Positions 44,955-58,712 of a stretch of 64,000 nt of DNA are shown piece by piece. Origin of the DNA: Viridothelium virens (taxonomy: Eukaryota > Ascomycota > Dothideomycetes > Trypetheliales > Trypetheliaceae); contig ML991811.1 in NCBI GenBank assembly GCA_010094025.1, positions 124,001 through 188,000 of the forward strand, given 5' to 3'. Each line of letters begins with the position of its first letter. The stretch's first letter is position 1. Both the position numbers and the translations under genes were made by a program. A model generated the notes under the pieces. The model saw only the letters and a list, made by a program, of their open reading frames with translations. It was not told the origin of the DNA and made no database searches.

Positions 44955-46615
44955 ATGGCTGAGCTACAGCCGCCACGCAAAAGTGTGGAATTGGAAGACG
45001 ATGGGGCCCGAGAGCTTGGTAAGCTTCTCACGTGCAAGACAAAACTTTACTTTGAGCTCCACTGAACACATTGTGAATCGCATAGAATCGTCCGAGGGTG
45101 AGGAGCATTTCTCAGATGCTTCAGAAGGCAAGATGAGCAGCGAGACATCACCCGTCCCAATCACTAGAGTGGAAAGAGTGGATGATAAACCAAGCCATGG
45201 TGAAGTTCCGGGCACTGAAGCATACAAGATTAGGACGCAAGATGCCGTTCCCGATGAAGTTGAAGTTGTCCCTGAAGGAACACGTAGTCGAAGTTCTTCT
45301 CGAGTAAGTAGCAGTGGCAAGTCTCGCTCACCCGGTGGAACCTCCATTCCGCGAACGGTGGTCGAAAAGGTGGACGACACACCTAGTCATGGTGAAGTTC
45401 CTGGCACCTATGCGCATGAGCTGCGGAAAGCGGATGCGGAACCTGATGAAATCATCAAATCACCGGAGAAGGAGGGGGCAAGTTTCAAAGGTGTGCACTC
45501 TCTCTATTCGTCGTGTGCTTAAGGCAACCGACTGAATGATGAAGGATCTCCTACCAACTCGATAAACAGATCTCGATCCCCTAGCGAGCCCTTACGCACA
45601 GCGCCGTTAATACCATCCCCTACGATTGAAATTCGAGCAGACGTTGAGGACGATGCTGTAGTAGAAGACAAAGGTGGAGACGACGAAGATGGCTTTGGGG
45701 ACGATTTTGATGAATTTGAAGCAGGAGCCGAACAAGAGGACTTTGGTGAATTTGATGAGGGTTTCGAGCAGCCAAGTTTGGACAGAGGAGACGCGGGTGC
45801 TGATTCTGCTAGCCAATATCCCGTGACTCCCCAGCCCTATCCCTTTGTGAGTCGCCAGCTTCGATACCTAGACAACTACAATTCAGGGCTTCATTTTGCT
45901 TCAGAAAAGTGCTGATTGGTCCTGGATATAGCCAATCCTGAATTACGACGAATTCGAGAACGCCGAAGAGATGCATTCTGCCATGGCGCCTTATCTAGAA
46001 AATATGTTTCCGGATGCACCTATGGCTGAGTCTCGTACCACCACCCTTCCGCCAGCAAACTCCATTTTTACCACTGAAAGGAGCACTGCTCTATGGGCAC
46101 AGCTTGTTGAGCCTCCACCCCTTCAACCTCCCAACTGGATTCGCTCTCGTATTCGTCGAATGTTCCTCGTATCGCTGGGGGTGCCAGTTGACCTGGATGA
46201 AATTTTACCAGCTAGCAAGCAAAAGAAATTGGTATTACCGTCCATTAATCTCTCACCTAGACCATCGAGCGAGCGCGCCAATGGCGCCATTGAAAGGGTG
46301 AAACGACAGAACGATTCTTCCACATCTGTCAATTCAACATCTTCAAAAGCGGAGCGCAAGAGACGGGGGCCACCACCCCCACCTGACTTCGATATCGCTG
46401 CAGCGACGAGACTGAGTTCAACTACAGACGTAGCACTAAAGAATCTCGCTGATGAAGAGCTGAAAGCTCATATGAAACAGCTTCGACAAGTTAATACTCG
46501 GGCGAGCGAAGTTCTTGAGTATTGGCTAAAGAGAAAGGATAGTGCGGTTGGAGATAAAGAAGCGTTCGAAGCCGTTATCGAGAACTTGGTCAAACATGCA
46601 AGAAAGGTCCGATAA
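44955..46615 (+). CDS. LAA2: LAA2/aftiphilin-like AP-1 accessory protein
   Basis: Four exons, join(44955..45018, 45086..45490, 45545..45846, 45932..46615), encode 484 aa. An acidic-aromatic stretch (DGFGDDFDEFEAGAEQEDFG) carries the kind of FxxF motifs that bind AP-1/GGA ear domains. It is followed by DEFENAEEMHSAMAPYLENM and the conserved NWIRSRIRRMFLVSLGVPVD with ASKQKKLVLPS. This matches the DUF5102/Laa2 family, which with Laa1 helps recruit AP-1 to the trans-Golgi. Two imperfect repeats contain PSHGEVPGT near the N-terminus. The frame is open upstream to ATG 44754, which would add 67 residues; I prefer 44955 because of its better-conserved start. Confidence 0.83.
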
Positions 46616-48538
46616 TGAGATGCCAATTCTTACGACAGCGCTATAGACGCGGCATGCATTGCTATATGCCTGTCTAAATATCGGGACAGACTCTCAGATC
46701 TACATCCATCTCGAGGTCGTGGCTCCCACATCAAAGACGATTCTAAAGCAACAACGCTGCAAACTGAAGGATCGCGTCACCTAGGACATACTTATGGCTG
46801 TATTGGACAAGAATGGAGAATCTTGTCATGGAGGGCGACCGACGGTTAAGGTTATATCATGTTCTAATACTGAAAGCTTCGACGCGAACACTCAGCGAAC
46901 CTAGTGGAGGACGGGCCAGGCCGTCGGCTTACCTTGAAGTCTTCACATAGGTTACAAAACACAAGGACTGAGGGGTATGCGGAAAACGCGTACATTGCTT
47001 GCACGGGGGTGTTGTGTAAGCTTTGTGCGAGATTCGATCTTGATATTCAGATAGTGTAAGGCTACACGCGACCAGGCGAAGGGTGGCACTGGACACCGGG
47101 TATAAAGAAGATATTATGATTGACACAGCGCAGGCATTCTGCGGTAACAGATCGCATGGGCATGTAGCGCATTAAAACCATGAGGACCATTCTCACCTAC
47201 GCGGTACCCTTGGTCCATTTCCCCAGATTTTTTGATGGACGGATCGTGCATGCGTTTTGATTAGACTCCGAGGGTGTGACAGGACCCTGAAAGGGCGGCT
47301 TACCGTTTGTGACGCAATCCTCTAATAATATCGTACATAATGCAGCTCGTAGAATAAGATATATTTAATCAAGCGTCCGAAGAGAGAGAGAGAGCGCGCA
47401 TGGCTATAAAATCTCACGAAGTCTAAAAGAATTTCTTGCACCAATCACAGATGCCGATCATCTGTTGAAAGATTTCGAGCCTTCGAAAAGGCCATGTGAC
47501 CCCCCTGTCTGCCCCTGAGTGGAGATCTGATCCTTTGATGAAGGTGTGCAGAGAACAGAAAACGTCGTCATCAGGGTAAAGCTGAAACACGGCTATCGAT
47601 GAAAGGATCGGGCAACAGAAAGAAGTGCCAGGCGTCGTAAGGCGGGATTGTTTTCAAAACGACGATATGATTGGAGGGGGACAACATCCATCGAGCAGTC
47701 AGTCATGTCTAAGCAGTATTGTCACAGGATTCGTCTTGTAGGACGCTGGTGGCGGGCATATCGTTCAGATAGGTCTGCGTCAAGCTAGGCTCACAGCTTG
47801 TGGTGACACGCATCTGCAACTCGTCCGAGGAGTGAGGCGCATCGACCGATCCGGGCCAAATAACTGCAGCGCGGGTGGAATTGGCTGAGGATTGGGAGCG
47901 GGTGTCATCCCACTCATACCTGGCCGCTTCGGTCGCTGCCAAAGGGTCGGCCCCTATTTGGCGCCACGAACTCGAAGACAACCACTTAGCCTATTAGCTG
48001 CTCCTCGTATGGGCCTAAAGGTGGATCCGTCTGCCAGCCCTGACAACGACCCCTATGGCCTCTCCGTCACTTAATTCATCCCAAACCCTCACCAGCCCTA
48101 ACATTCACAATCGATACTGTATCATTTTCCTCAGTGGCTGAAGGCCACAGCTATCCAAGCTAACCGCGCTTTTCTCTCACTGCTACATGTTCCTTAGGTG
48201 TCGGCGAGCCTGCAAGCAATATCCTGGTTCTTCTTCGCTTACCCTCCGATAACACCCCCTCGATCTCCCAAAGCAGAAAGTGTCTCTCGACCTGCACCAG
48301 CCCGAGCTATCAAACCTTCAGACTGCCAAACTGCTACCATTCTCTGAAACTTCTACTTTGCGCTCGCTCTCGACCACTTTGTGCTCCGCCTTCTTCCCGG
48401 GCGTGGGGAGGACCAACCGCTGGCAGACTGGCATCCGCCGCCAAGCAACAATTTCGAAAAGCGCTTTTCAAGCCTCCGCGATACGGATCGAGCCAGATGC
48501 GCATTCTACTCTGGTGAAAGAGGCTCCATTGATCCAAG
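46616..48538. promoter_or_regulatory. 1.9 kb upstream region of NIK1
   Basis: No supportable gene. An AG dinucleotide run occurs near 47381-47394. The minus-strand ORF 47709-47981 lacks an ATG. The region just before 48539 is CT-rich, as in many fungal leaders. It probably includes a long 5' UTR of the kinase gene. Confidence 0.4.
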
Positions 48539-51500
48539 ATGCTGGACGAGGAGACCTCGGCAGCTGTGGCTGGGGTGTTGGCCAATCTTGCTAGGCAATA
48601 CGATCCTATCGAGGATGGCTCCTTTCGCGGTCAGGTTGCGACAAATGGGCTAAAAGGCAACAACATCATACTTCCAGGGACAGATACGGTTGCAAAAAAG
48701 ACATTGGAACAGGAGCTATCGCATTTGGTAGCTAGAATTCAGTATTTAGAAGCTCGCGCAAGCGGTGGCACCGGTAATGTCTTCCCTATGACACCGAACG
48801 AAGCTGGCGTCGCCACACCCTTCCCGTCGGAGTCTCCTGCAAGAGGGCAGCGGACGGCCTCTTCTATTCCCGCACGCCAGAACTCAGGTTCAAACAAGGA
48901 CTCGCGCGCCAATTGGGTCACAAATCTTTTAGCCAGTCGAGAAAGTACGAATGGGGAGGGTCCAGCTCAAACTACTCAGCTCACGAGTGAGCAACTGGGC
49001 TACCTTCGAGACCACGTCAACAAACAAGCCGAACAAATCAAATCACAACGAGAGACCATCGAGAGTGTCAGCACGCAATTAAGCCAACAACAACGGGAGA
49101 CAGCAAGGGCGCTCGGTGGATTGGAACACGGCATGGAAGACATAAGTGCGCTGAAACGTGAGCTTTCGAAATACCAACAGGCCAACGCGGCCTTTGCCAA
49201 GGCGCTCAAGGAGATTGGCACCATTGTGACTAACGTCGCGAATGGAGATCTATCAAAGAAGGTTTTGATACACGCACAAGAGCAGGATCCTCAGATATCA
49301 ATATTCAAAAAGACCATCAACCGAATGGTAGATCAGCTGCAAGAGTTCGCAAGTCAAGTTACACACCTGGCAAAGGAGGTTGGGACAGAAGGTCGACTAG
49401 GTGGACAAGCCGTCCTTCCTGGTGTTGACGGCATATGGGCAGAGCTTACACAAAATGGTTGGTACATCGGTTTAGAATCGCTGCTATCAGCTGATCCGTC
49501 ACAGTAAACATCATGGCCGAAAATCTGACCGATCAAGTGCGAGAAATCGCCGTCGTCACTACCGCAGTAGCACACGGTGACCTTAGCAAGAAGATTAAAA
49601 GGCCTGCGAAGGGCGAAATACTGGAGTTGCAACAGACGATAAACACCATGGTGGATCAGCTCCGCAATTTTGCTACCGAAGTCACAAAAGTGGCGCGCGA
49701 CGTCGGTTCTGAGGGTGTTCTTGGTGGACAAGCACAAATCCAGGGTGTACAAGGCATGTGGAATGACTTAACAGTGAACGTGAATGCGATGGCCATGAAC
49801 CTCACCACGCAAGTCCGCGACATTGCCGATGTGACTACCGCCGTGGCCAGGGGCGATCTAACGCAGAAAGTCAGAGCCCACTGCAAAGGTGAAATCCTGG
49901 AGCTCAAATCGACTGTGAACATTATGGTGGACCAGCTCCGACAATTTGCACAAGAAGTGACGAAACTTGCTAAAGAAGTAGGAACGGATGGGAAGCTTGG
50001 TGGTCAAGCCACGGTCTACGGCGTGGAAGGCACATGGCGAGACTTGACTGAAAATGTCAACGGCATGGCCATGAATCTCACTACACAGGTCCGAGAGATC
50101 GCTCAGGTCACCACTGCGGTCGCCCAGGGAGACTTGAGTAAGAAGGTAGAAGCTGAAGTCCAAGGAGAGATCTTGCAGCTCAAGATCACCATAAACACCA
50201 TGGTTGACAAGCTTGGTACATTTGCTCAAGAAGTCAGTAAGGTCGCTCGAGAAGTAGGAACAGAAGGAACTCTCGGTGGCCAGGCCGAAGTCCTTAATGT
50301 GGAGGGCAAATGGAAAGATCTGACAGACAACGTCAACACCATGGCTGCCAACTTGACGAGTCAGGTTCGGAGCATATCGGAAGTCACACAGGCCATTGCC
50401 GTGGGTGATCTGGGCAAGAGGATTGAGGTGCCAGCTCACGGAGAGATCCTTGTCCTCAAAGATACCATCAACAACATGGTCGAAAGGATAGACAACTGGT
50501 CTCTAGCTGTCAAAGGCGTAGCAAGAGATGTCGGAGTAGAAGGCATTATGGGTGGTCAAGCCGATGTAGATGGCATCGAAGGACGCTGGAAGGAGATAAC
50601 CACAGACGTCAACATCATGGCACAAAATCTCACGTCCCAGGTCCGCGCATTTGGCGACATCACAAACGCGGCAATGGTTGGCGACTTCAGCCAGATGATC
50701 ACGGTGCGAGCATCGGGAGAGATGGATCAGTTGAAGAGGAAGATCAATAAGATGATTGCGGACTTACGAGACAGTATCGAAAAGAACAAAGCCGCAAGGG
50801 ACGCTGCAGAGCTTGCGAGTAAGACCAAATCGGAGTTTCTGGCAAACATGAGCCACGAAATTAGAACGCCGATGAATGGAATTATTGGCATGACCCAGCT
50901 CACGCTTGACACGGAATTGAGTGCCTACCAGAGGGAGATGCTCAACATCGTTCACAACTTGGCTAATAGCTTACTCACGATTATTGATGACATTCTGGAT
51001 ATCTCCAAAATCGAGGCGAACCGAATGGTTATGGAGCAAATACCCTTTTCACTGAGAGGGACCGTCTTCAACGCTCTCAAAACGCTCGCCGTTAAGGCAA
51101 ACGAAAAAATGCTTAACTTAGCTTACGCCGTGGATAGCTCGGTTCCTGATTACGTCATTGGAGACTCTTTCCGGCTGAGACAGATCATCTTGAACCTTGT
51201 AGGAAATGCCATCAAATTCACAGAGCGTGGCGAGGTCAAAATAACAATCGCAGCTGCATCCCAGCAAGATTGTGGTCCCAAAGAGTATGCATTCCAATTC
51301 GCAGTCTCAGACACAGGCATTGGTATCCACGCCGAAAAACTGAACCTCATCTTTGACACCTTTCAACAAGCCGATGGATCTACCACCCGCAAATTTGGTG
51401 GCACGGGTCTTGGTCTTTCAATATCGAAGCGGCTCGTCAGTCTAATGGGTGGTGATATGTGGGTTGCGTCTGAAATTGGCCAGGGCAGCTGTTTCTACTT

Positions 51501-52722
51501 CACATTCAGGGTTCGATTGGGCAACCCCGACCTCAACGCCATTGCACCACAGCTGCGGGCCTACAAAAATCACACAGTCCTCTTTATTGACGAAGGAAAC
51601 ACAGGTTGCACAGAGGAGATCATTGGGAATCTTCAAGAGCTGGAATTAAACCCGTCTGTGTTTGACAGCGAGGAAAATCTACCTCCACCGGAACTGCCCA
51701 GTGCAGCGGGCCACGCCTATGACTGCGTCATTGTTGATTGCAATGAGACTGCGAGGCGATTGCGCAGCATGGAGAAATTCAAATATATCCCAGTTGTGAT
51801 GCTTGCGCCTGTTGTCGAAGTGAGCTTTAAGTCAGCTCTAGAGGACGGCATCTCAAGCTACATGACGGTTCCATGCTTGCCAATCGATCTTGGCAATGCT
51901 ATGATCCCAGCGTTGGAAGGGAGAGCAGTACCGCCAATTTCGAACCACTCGAAGTCTTTCGATATCCTGCTCGTAGAAGACAACACTATCAATCAAAGAT
52001 TGGCAGTGAAGATTCTCGAAAAGTATCATCACCGAACGACGGTGGCAAATAACGGGCTCGAGGCCGTCGAAACGATCATGAAGAAACGGTTCGATGTCGT
52101 CCTCATGGATGTCCAAATGCCTGTCATGGTAAGTTTCTTAACCACGCAATCCCACCTACCATACTCCGTCGCTCACTCACGTATCTCCAGGGCGGGTTCG
52201 AAGCCACCGAAAGAATCCGCGATTGGGAGAGAGACAATCATCTTCCCCGCACGCCCATCATCGCCCTCACGGCGCGCGCCATGCTCGGCGACCGCGAGAA
52301 ATGCATCGAGGCCCAGATGGACGAGTACCTCTCTAAGCCGCTCAAACAGAACCAGCTCATTCAAACGATCCTAAAGTGCGCAACGCTTGGCGGCGCACTC
52401 CTCGAGCGCAATGATCAACGACGAAACATGATCGGAGAGACCCCGGGTGAGAATGACAGTCCGGTGATAATTCACGAGCCAGCAAGTCCGACGAGTCCAT
52501 CGAGTACGATAAGCGGGCGGCCAACGCCGAAGCGGCCAAAGATGGGGGGAAGGGGCGCCACAGATTTAGGACAAGGGGCGGAGGACAGCCCAAGCATCCT
52601 CACAGCGGATCAGGCAGATCCTTTTGAACGGGTGAGTGTTGAACCTCGATGATAGAGTTTTGTGTCATGGCAGTGAAGAACTAACATTGCTGCAGGTCCT
52701 GTATCGCTCGCATAGCAGTTGA
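48539..52722 (+). CDS. NIK1: Group III hybrid histidine kinase (Nik1/Os-1)
   Basis: Four exons, join(48539..49457, 49505..52128, 52191..52631, 52696..52722), encode 1336 aa. After about 200 residues with a coiled coil come five full repeats of about 92 aa, each holding a HAMP unit (for example [14 protein letters not shown] and [19 protein letters not shown]), and a sixth partial repeat. The kinase core has the H-box [12 protein letters not shown] (His757) and ATP-binding motifs ([32 protein letters not shown]). The receiver has LLVEDN, Asp1175 in LMDVQMPVM, and SKP. This cytosolic sensor feeds the HOG osmostress pathway and is the family linked to phenylpyrrole and dicarboximide sensitivity. 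The last 9 codons come from a 27-nt exon; read-through of that intron would end at 52654. Confidence 0.95.
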
Positions 52723-54376
52723 TGAGCGTCGGTAGTGGCTTGGCGATCAAAGTTCCGCCAGCCGATGTGCCGCACGCGTGGTTCCCACCGACGATACTCT
52801 TATCTGCCTCGGGTCGCAATTCTCCCCCTGCTGAGTTCCTCGGATCCGCTGGTCCTTGATGGATATTCCTGTCGATATCCGTCAAGTGCGATTGGATAAA
52901 TTTCTTTTCACGGAAACTAGGAAGCCACGGAAGCCCCCTCTCTTATACCCACATCTGCGGTCATCGTTTTCGGCTTTCTACCTATCATGCTCTTGCAAGT
53001 CACGTGTAGTCCACGCAGACCTTTGCATTTTTCTCAGTCTTTCCAGCAGCGTATCCGGCCATCCTTTGGTGTCCAGGTGAGCAGTCAGTACTCACGGTAG
53101 CCTTGTTGTCAACGGGTTGGTCAGGACGAAAAGATTTAGCGATAAATACCTACATGTTTTGTGGCATACACAGATGTTGTCTCGGATTCGCAATTGTGGG
53201 GGTTCTGTCAAGGCACGGGATTACTTTCCTATCCACTCCTTGTCGCTGTCTCAGTCAAGGTATCTCCGTGAATGGAGACGAGCGGATGGTATCACGAATC
53301 CCCTCTCTGAGTGTACAGATCATTATACTCTGCTCAGCTCTCTCTTCAAGCCGGAATTAGGATTGGGAACGGGACCGGAACGACGGGAATTGGGGTTTGG
53401 AGGGGTGAGGCTGGGCTGAGAGAAAGGGTTTACGTAGCTTAGGGTAGTTGATGCTGCGAATTACTCATAAGCATTGTCAATGCAACACAATTGATAAGGA
53501 GCCACTACTGCGGCCTGTCTTGCTAATGTGATGAATTCTATTCCCTCTTTTCTTTTTCTTGGTGGAGACGGTAGTTCGCATATGCTGGTGGGATCTGCAT
53601 ACTCGATCCGGGCGATTGGGCTCTTGGGCTGAAGGTTTATTTTTTGCCCCCCTCGCCACATTAGTGCAGAGTAACACGGCGCTTGGTTGGTAGCACTGCA
53701 GGACGCCTCCTATGGCAGCGGACAGAACGAAAACGGACAGGAGAGTGGGGGAGGCACCGTCATGGGTCAATCAAGACGGAGATCCTGGGATGTGCATGGT
53801 ACCTGAAGCAGAGCACCAATGCCTTAGACGAGTACTCGGTGAAGTTAGGGAAATGCCGCGGTCTCCAGTTGGATACCGTGGATTCTTGCGCTCTGAGAGT
53901 GAGTCGAAATTGGAATTCGTGCCTCACTGCTCAGGCTAAATGGCGCAACCAGTGAGTAGCTGAGCGTGACGTCGGCCGTGCCACACGCGTTGCTTTGTTT
54001 CGCGTCCTTCGGATCAATCCACATCCAACAGCGCATTTTCGCTGCACTCAACGCCCGGCTGCCTGCTGGACCATGTTGACGACGCAGTTGGTCTTGTATC
54101 CTCGGCGCTGTTAGCAATTTTCCACTCGTCGCGCCTCCTGGGCCCCTCACATGTCTCCTCACTTTTTTCCCTGCCTGTCGAACCCTTGTCCATGTATCCG
54201 CCGGCCTCACTGAGCCTTGTGCTTTTACTTGAGCCTTGCACTTGGTACGACCCAATGGTACCTTTCGCCTCTACGAGTCTATAGCAGGCGCAAAGTTCCT
54301 GCCAGCTGTCGCCGAAGCTGACATTGCCCGCAGCCTTGACGCCACAGGACCTTGATCCGTGTACTACGCCACCAAA
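52723..54376. promoter_or_regulatory. 1.65 kb upstream region of ULS1
   Basis: Lies between two genes on the same strand. Short ORFs on both strands (for example 53845-54255 minus) have no recognisable content. No RNA gene or repeat is seen. Confidence 0.4.
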
Positions 54377-57300
54377 ATGTCCAATCTAACTGTAGCCTCC
54401 TCCTCCGAGGAGATCGAGGACGAAATCATCTTCACGCAGACCCTACTCGATAGCCTCGATCCCGGGAGCGAAACTTTCCTGGAAGAGAAGAAACACTTTC
54501 AGGAAGTGATGCAATATCTCGATGGCCTTTTACAGGCAAAAAGTACAGGAAACAACCAGAGCTTCGCTGAAGAGAGTAGCTCAGCGGGATGGGGCGATCA
54601 ATCAGTCTCCTACCCATATCTTGATGATAGCATTGCGGGTGGCGATAACCAGTTTCCAACTCTTCACGACGACTACTCCATAGATACGACTCGGGCAGGG
54701 CCCACCAATGGCCACCTCAAGCGTCCTCGGGAGCCTTCCTTTGCCGGACCTCCAATGACTTATGAGATGAAGTCACGCCGCACGACACCGGACTTGGCTT
54801 TTGGAACACCTTCATCGGCAGGCTCACTAGAACAGATGGAAGAATTTGATCTACGGAATCGGTCTCTCTTTCCAAAGTCGAGTTCCCAGCAGGCTTTGGA
54901 GCGTCGCAGACTGGCTGAAAGGAACGCGTACGAGCAAGTTGTACAACAGCGAAGAGACAATGAGATGGCGAGGGCGCTAGAAGATGCGAACAGAAATATG
55001 TCAGGTTCACGGTCAGGACCAACTTCTCTGCCATTTTCAACATGGGTTGGACCAAGGCCAACTAGTTCCCATGTCGCCTACGATCAGCTTGCTGGTATGG
55101 GTCCTCCTGCGCCACAAGTAGACAGCTGGAATTCCAGCCAGGACAACAGCTCCCCATCGTCTTCTCCTGTCTCAGTCGAATTCCAGGGAAGTGCTTCTCG
55201 GCCAAATAGATACGATCGGCCTCTGCCCTACCTCCCATCGCCTAATAATGCTACATCGGGCTCATCGAATCGAGACACCGTACAAGGTCCTCCTCCTCTG
55301 AAAGTGGAACCACAAGACTCCAATTCGGCCATTATAGTGAATGGAGGTAGTGCAGAGATAGTCGACCTTACTGGCAACAGCAGTGAGGAAGAAAATACAT
55401 CGGCAGCTTCTGCAAATCCATACCCGATAGGACTGGATACAACCTATGGTGCCACTCAGTATCCACAGCACTACACCTTGGATGACCCTTATGCCGACCT
55501 AAATCAACACCAGAACTATCTGTCAGAGAGGGCGCAAGCTATGCCGGAATCATACACAGACTCGAATGGGAGCTGGTTTCAAGCATACAATACCATCGCG
55601 AATGGGGTTCAGCATTTTGGCCAGGCTGTGGGAGGTCTGGCGAGCTCGCTGAACCCATTTGGGGTACAGTCAAATGGTGTACAAGCAGGTCCAGCTGGGT
55701 ATTCATCATATGGCGACTCGTCAGGGTTCAATGGCTATGGTGGATATGCTAACGGCTATAACAGGGCGGGCCCCAGCAATCCATTAATAGGAGATCCGTT
55801 AGACAACTATCTTCAAAATCCTGCTCGTCATAATTATGATTATCTATACAGTGATCCTACCAAGACTCGTGAAGAAATCAATGATCTACTTCAGAACATT
55901 TCCGCCGACGAGGATCTGCCCCCTGAACTGCGAGGTGATACTCCAGAGCCCATGAAAACCACTCTTATGCCTCATCAACTACTCGGACTCAAATGGCTTA
56001 CGAAAATGGAAGAGAGCAAAAACCAGGGTGGAATCCTCGCGGATGACATGGGCCTGGGGAAGACCATTCAGGCACTTGCTCTCATGGTTACACGTCGGTC
56101 TGAAGACAAGTTGCGCAAGACGACTCTTATTGTTGCTCCCGTCGCACTCCTGCGACAATGGAAGAGAGAGATTGAAGAAAAGATCAAACCGACCCATAGA
56201 CTCAACGTTATGATTTTCCACGGGTCGCAATCCAATATGACGTACAACCGGCTGCGCCAATACGATGTAGTCTTGACTACTTTTGGCAAGTTGGGTACGG
56301 AACTGAAGAGACAGCAGAAGTATGAGTTTCGTCTAACGACTGACCGCGATGCACGCCCAAGGAAAGATGAAGAGGTTTGCTTGATTGGTAATGAATGCAA
56401 GTGGTACCGTGTCATCATCGACGAAGCACAATGTATCAAAAACAAAAACACACAGGTCTCGCAGGCTGCTTGTAAGTTGCATGCCAAGTACAGGCTCTGC
56501 ATGACTGGTACGCCCATGATGAATAATGTCGAAGAATTGTACTCCCTCATACGTTTCCTGCGCATCAAACCGTACTGTCATTGGGAAGATTTTCGCAAAG
56601 ACTTTGCCAAGCCACTGAAGGACTCTTACAAATTTACGAAAGATCAGGCCATGAAGAAGCTCCAGGCCCTTCTCAAAGCCATTCTCCTGCGGCGGACGAA
56701 AACGACCAAGATTGACGGTCAGCCCATTATCAGAATTCCAGAGCGATCAGTTGAAGAGTCCCACGCGGTGTTCAGCGAAGATGAGCTGCAAGTGTATAAG
56801 TCGTTGGAGCAGAACAGTCAACTTACGTTCAACAAATATCTCAGAGCAGGCACGGTAGGCAAGAATTACTCCAACATGCTCACACTGCTTCTGCGTTTAC
56901 GTCAATGTTGCTGCCACCCGCATCTTATGAAGGACTGGAATGTTACGGCAGAGCAAGTCAGCGAGGATCCTGACCGCATGCCGGAATTAGCAAAGAAGCT
57001 GGCTCCAAATGTAGTCCAGCGTATCAAAGACGCTAATGGTAATTTCGAATGTCCGGTCTGCTATGATGCCGTGGAGAATCCGGCGATCTTCTTTCCATGC
57101 GGTCACGACACATGTATGGAATGTTTTGCGAGTCTTTCCGACCCTTCGCGAGCGATCCGTGAAGGAGACGAGAGCGCGTCCGCGAAGTGTCCGGAGTGTC
57201 GCGGACCTATCAAGCGGAGTGACTTGCTAGATTACAAGACTTTCAAGAAAGTCCACATGCCAGAGACACTGGCAGAAGGGGATGGGGATGGAGAGGCTGC

Positions 57301-58296
57301 TGCGGAGGACGATGATTCTGATTCGGATAGTGATGACTCAGATGACGATGCGGATGATGTTGATGATCACGGTAATTTAAAGGACTTTATTGTCGAGGAC
57401 GGTCAAGAAGAGGCCGAAGAGACAGATGATGAAGAGAATGAAGCAGAGTCAAGCACAAAATCGAAACGAAAGGCCGGAAAGCACTCCGGACGGCCAAAGG
57501 ACGTCAAAGGAAAAGGCAAAGCGAAAAGGAAAAATAAGACCCAAACTCTGGCTGAACTGAAGCGACTCGGGATGCGCAACCAAAAGGCCAAGATGAAGTA
57601 CCTCAAGAAGCTCCGCAAGGACTACGTCTCCTCGTCCAAAATCGACCAAACCCTCGACATCCTCACCTCCATCCGCGACAACGACCCTCGCGAAAAGACC
57701 ATCATCTTCAGCCAATGGACCTCGCTCCTCGACCTCCTCGAGATCGCGCTATCAGCCAAACCGCAACTGGGCGCCTTCGCACGGTACGACGGCTCGATGC
57801 ACGCCAACGCGCGTAACGACGCGGTCAACTCCTTCCTCGATGACCCGCGCGTCGGCATCATGCTCGTCTCGCTGAAGGCCGGCAACGCGGGGCTCAACCT
57901 CACGGCCGCCTCGCAGGTCATCATCCTCGACCCCTTCTGGAACCCGTTCATCGAGGAGCAGGCCATCGATCGCGCGCATCGCATCGGGCAGCAGCGTGAG
58001 GTCCGTGTGCATCGCGTGCTCGTGCGCGAGACGGTTGAGGATCGTATTGTCGCGCTGCAGGAGAAGAAGCGCGAGTTGATTACGACGGCGTTGGATGAAG
58101 GGGAGAGTAAGAAGTTGGGACGGTTGTCGACGGGGGAGTTGGCGTATTTGTTTGTAAGTTGCGCAATCTTTTTGTGTTTCATCTATCTTCGCCCTCCTTT
58201 TGTCGATCTGTTGGGTTTGGAGGGGCCAACACATCTTGAGATGAAGAGTGCTAATGATTGTAATAGGGCGTTTCGCACAATCCGAACGGAAATTAG
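54377..58296 (+). CDS. ULS1: SNF2/RING translocase, Uls1/Ris1-like
   Basis: Two exons, join(54377..58153, 58267..58296), encode 1268 aa. The N-terminal 500 residues are disordered, with a SUMO-interacting motif EIVDLT near residue 328 followed by acidic residues. The SNF2 core has ADDMGLGKTIQAL (Lys562), VIIDEAQCIKN, LCMTGTPMMNN and LLRRTKTTK. A C3HC4 RING (about 892-950: CPVCYDAVENPA, CGHDTCMECF, CPECRG) is inserted between the lobes, followed by an acidic run (DSDSDDSDDDADDVDD) and Lys-rich linker. Helicase motifs V-VI are LKAGNAGLNLTAA and DRAHRIGQQREV. Such proteins are SUMO-directed translocases acting at chromatin. The start is the ATG at 54377. The last exon adds GVSHNPNGN. Confidence 0.92.
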
Positions 58297-58712
58297 TTTG
58301 TCGCACAAGGACTCGGAGGCAGAACATAGGACCTTTCTTTACGTATCTACGGGAGGCTACCTTGTCCTTATTCTTTCTTTTAGAGTTCGGCGGAATATGT
58401 GATACCCCTTTGTGTATACTAGGGATGGGCGAAAGGATGTGGGACCTTTGCTTCATATGCTTACATGAAGGGTTCGAGAGGGCGTAGAGCGGAGCGGTTA
58501 CCTTATTGACGGTACCGTACAGTGCAAAAATAGGGCACATACTTGCTGGAACAAATAGAGTGAAGCTGCAAAGCATAGCTGGTCGAAGAGTATTCATATC
58601 TCTTGAATCGATTTCCTAAGATTATAGCTTCCATTATTGCTGTAGGCACATGTCTTCCGAGCGACCCACTACCCTGCGGTCTGCACAAACTCAGGGAATA
58701 TAACTGCGAGAA
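58297..58712. other. Convergent intergenic region
   Basis: About 415 bp between the ULS1 and aldolase 3' ends, nothing recognised. Confidence 0.35.

Noticed and set aside
47709-47981. 90-codon minus-strand ORF upstream of NIK1
   Set aside because: Begins at a TTG with no ATG and shows no recognisable motif.
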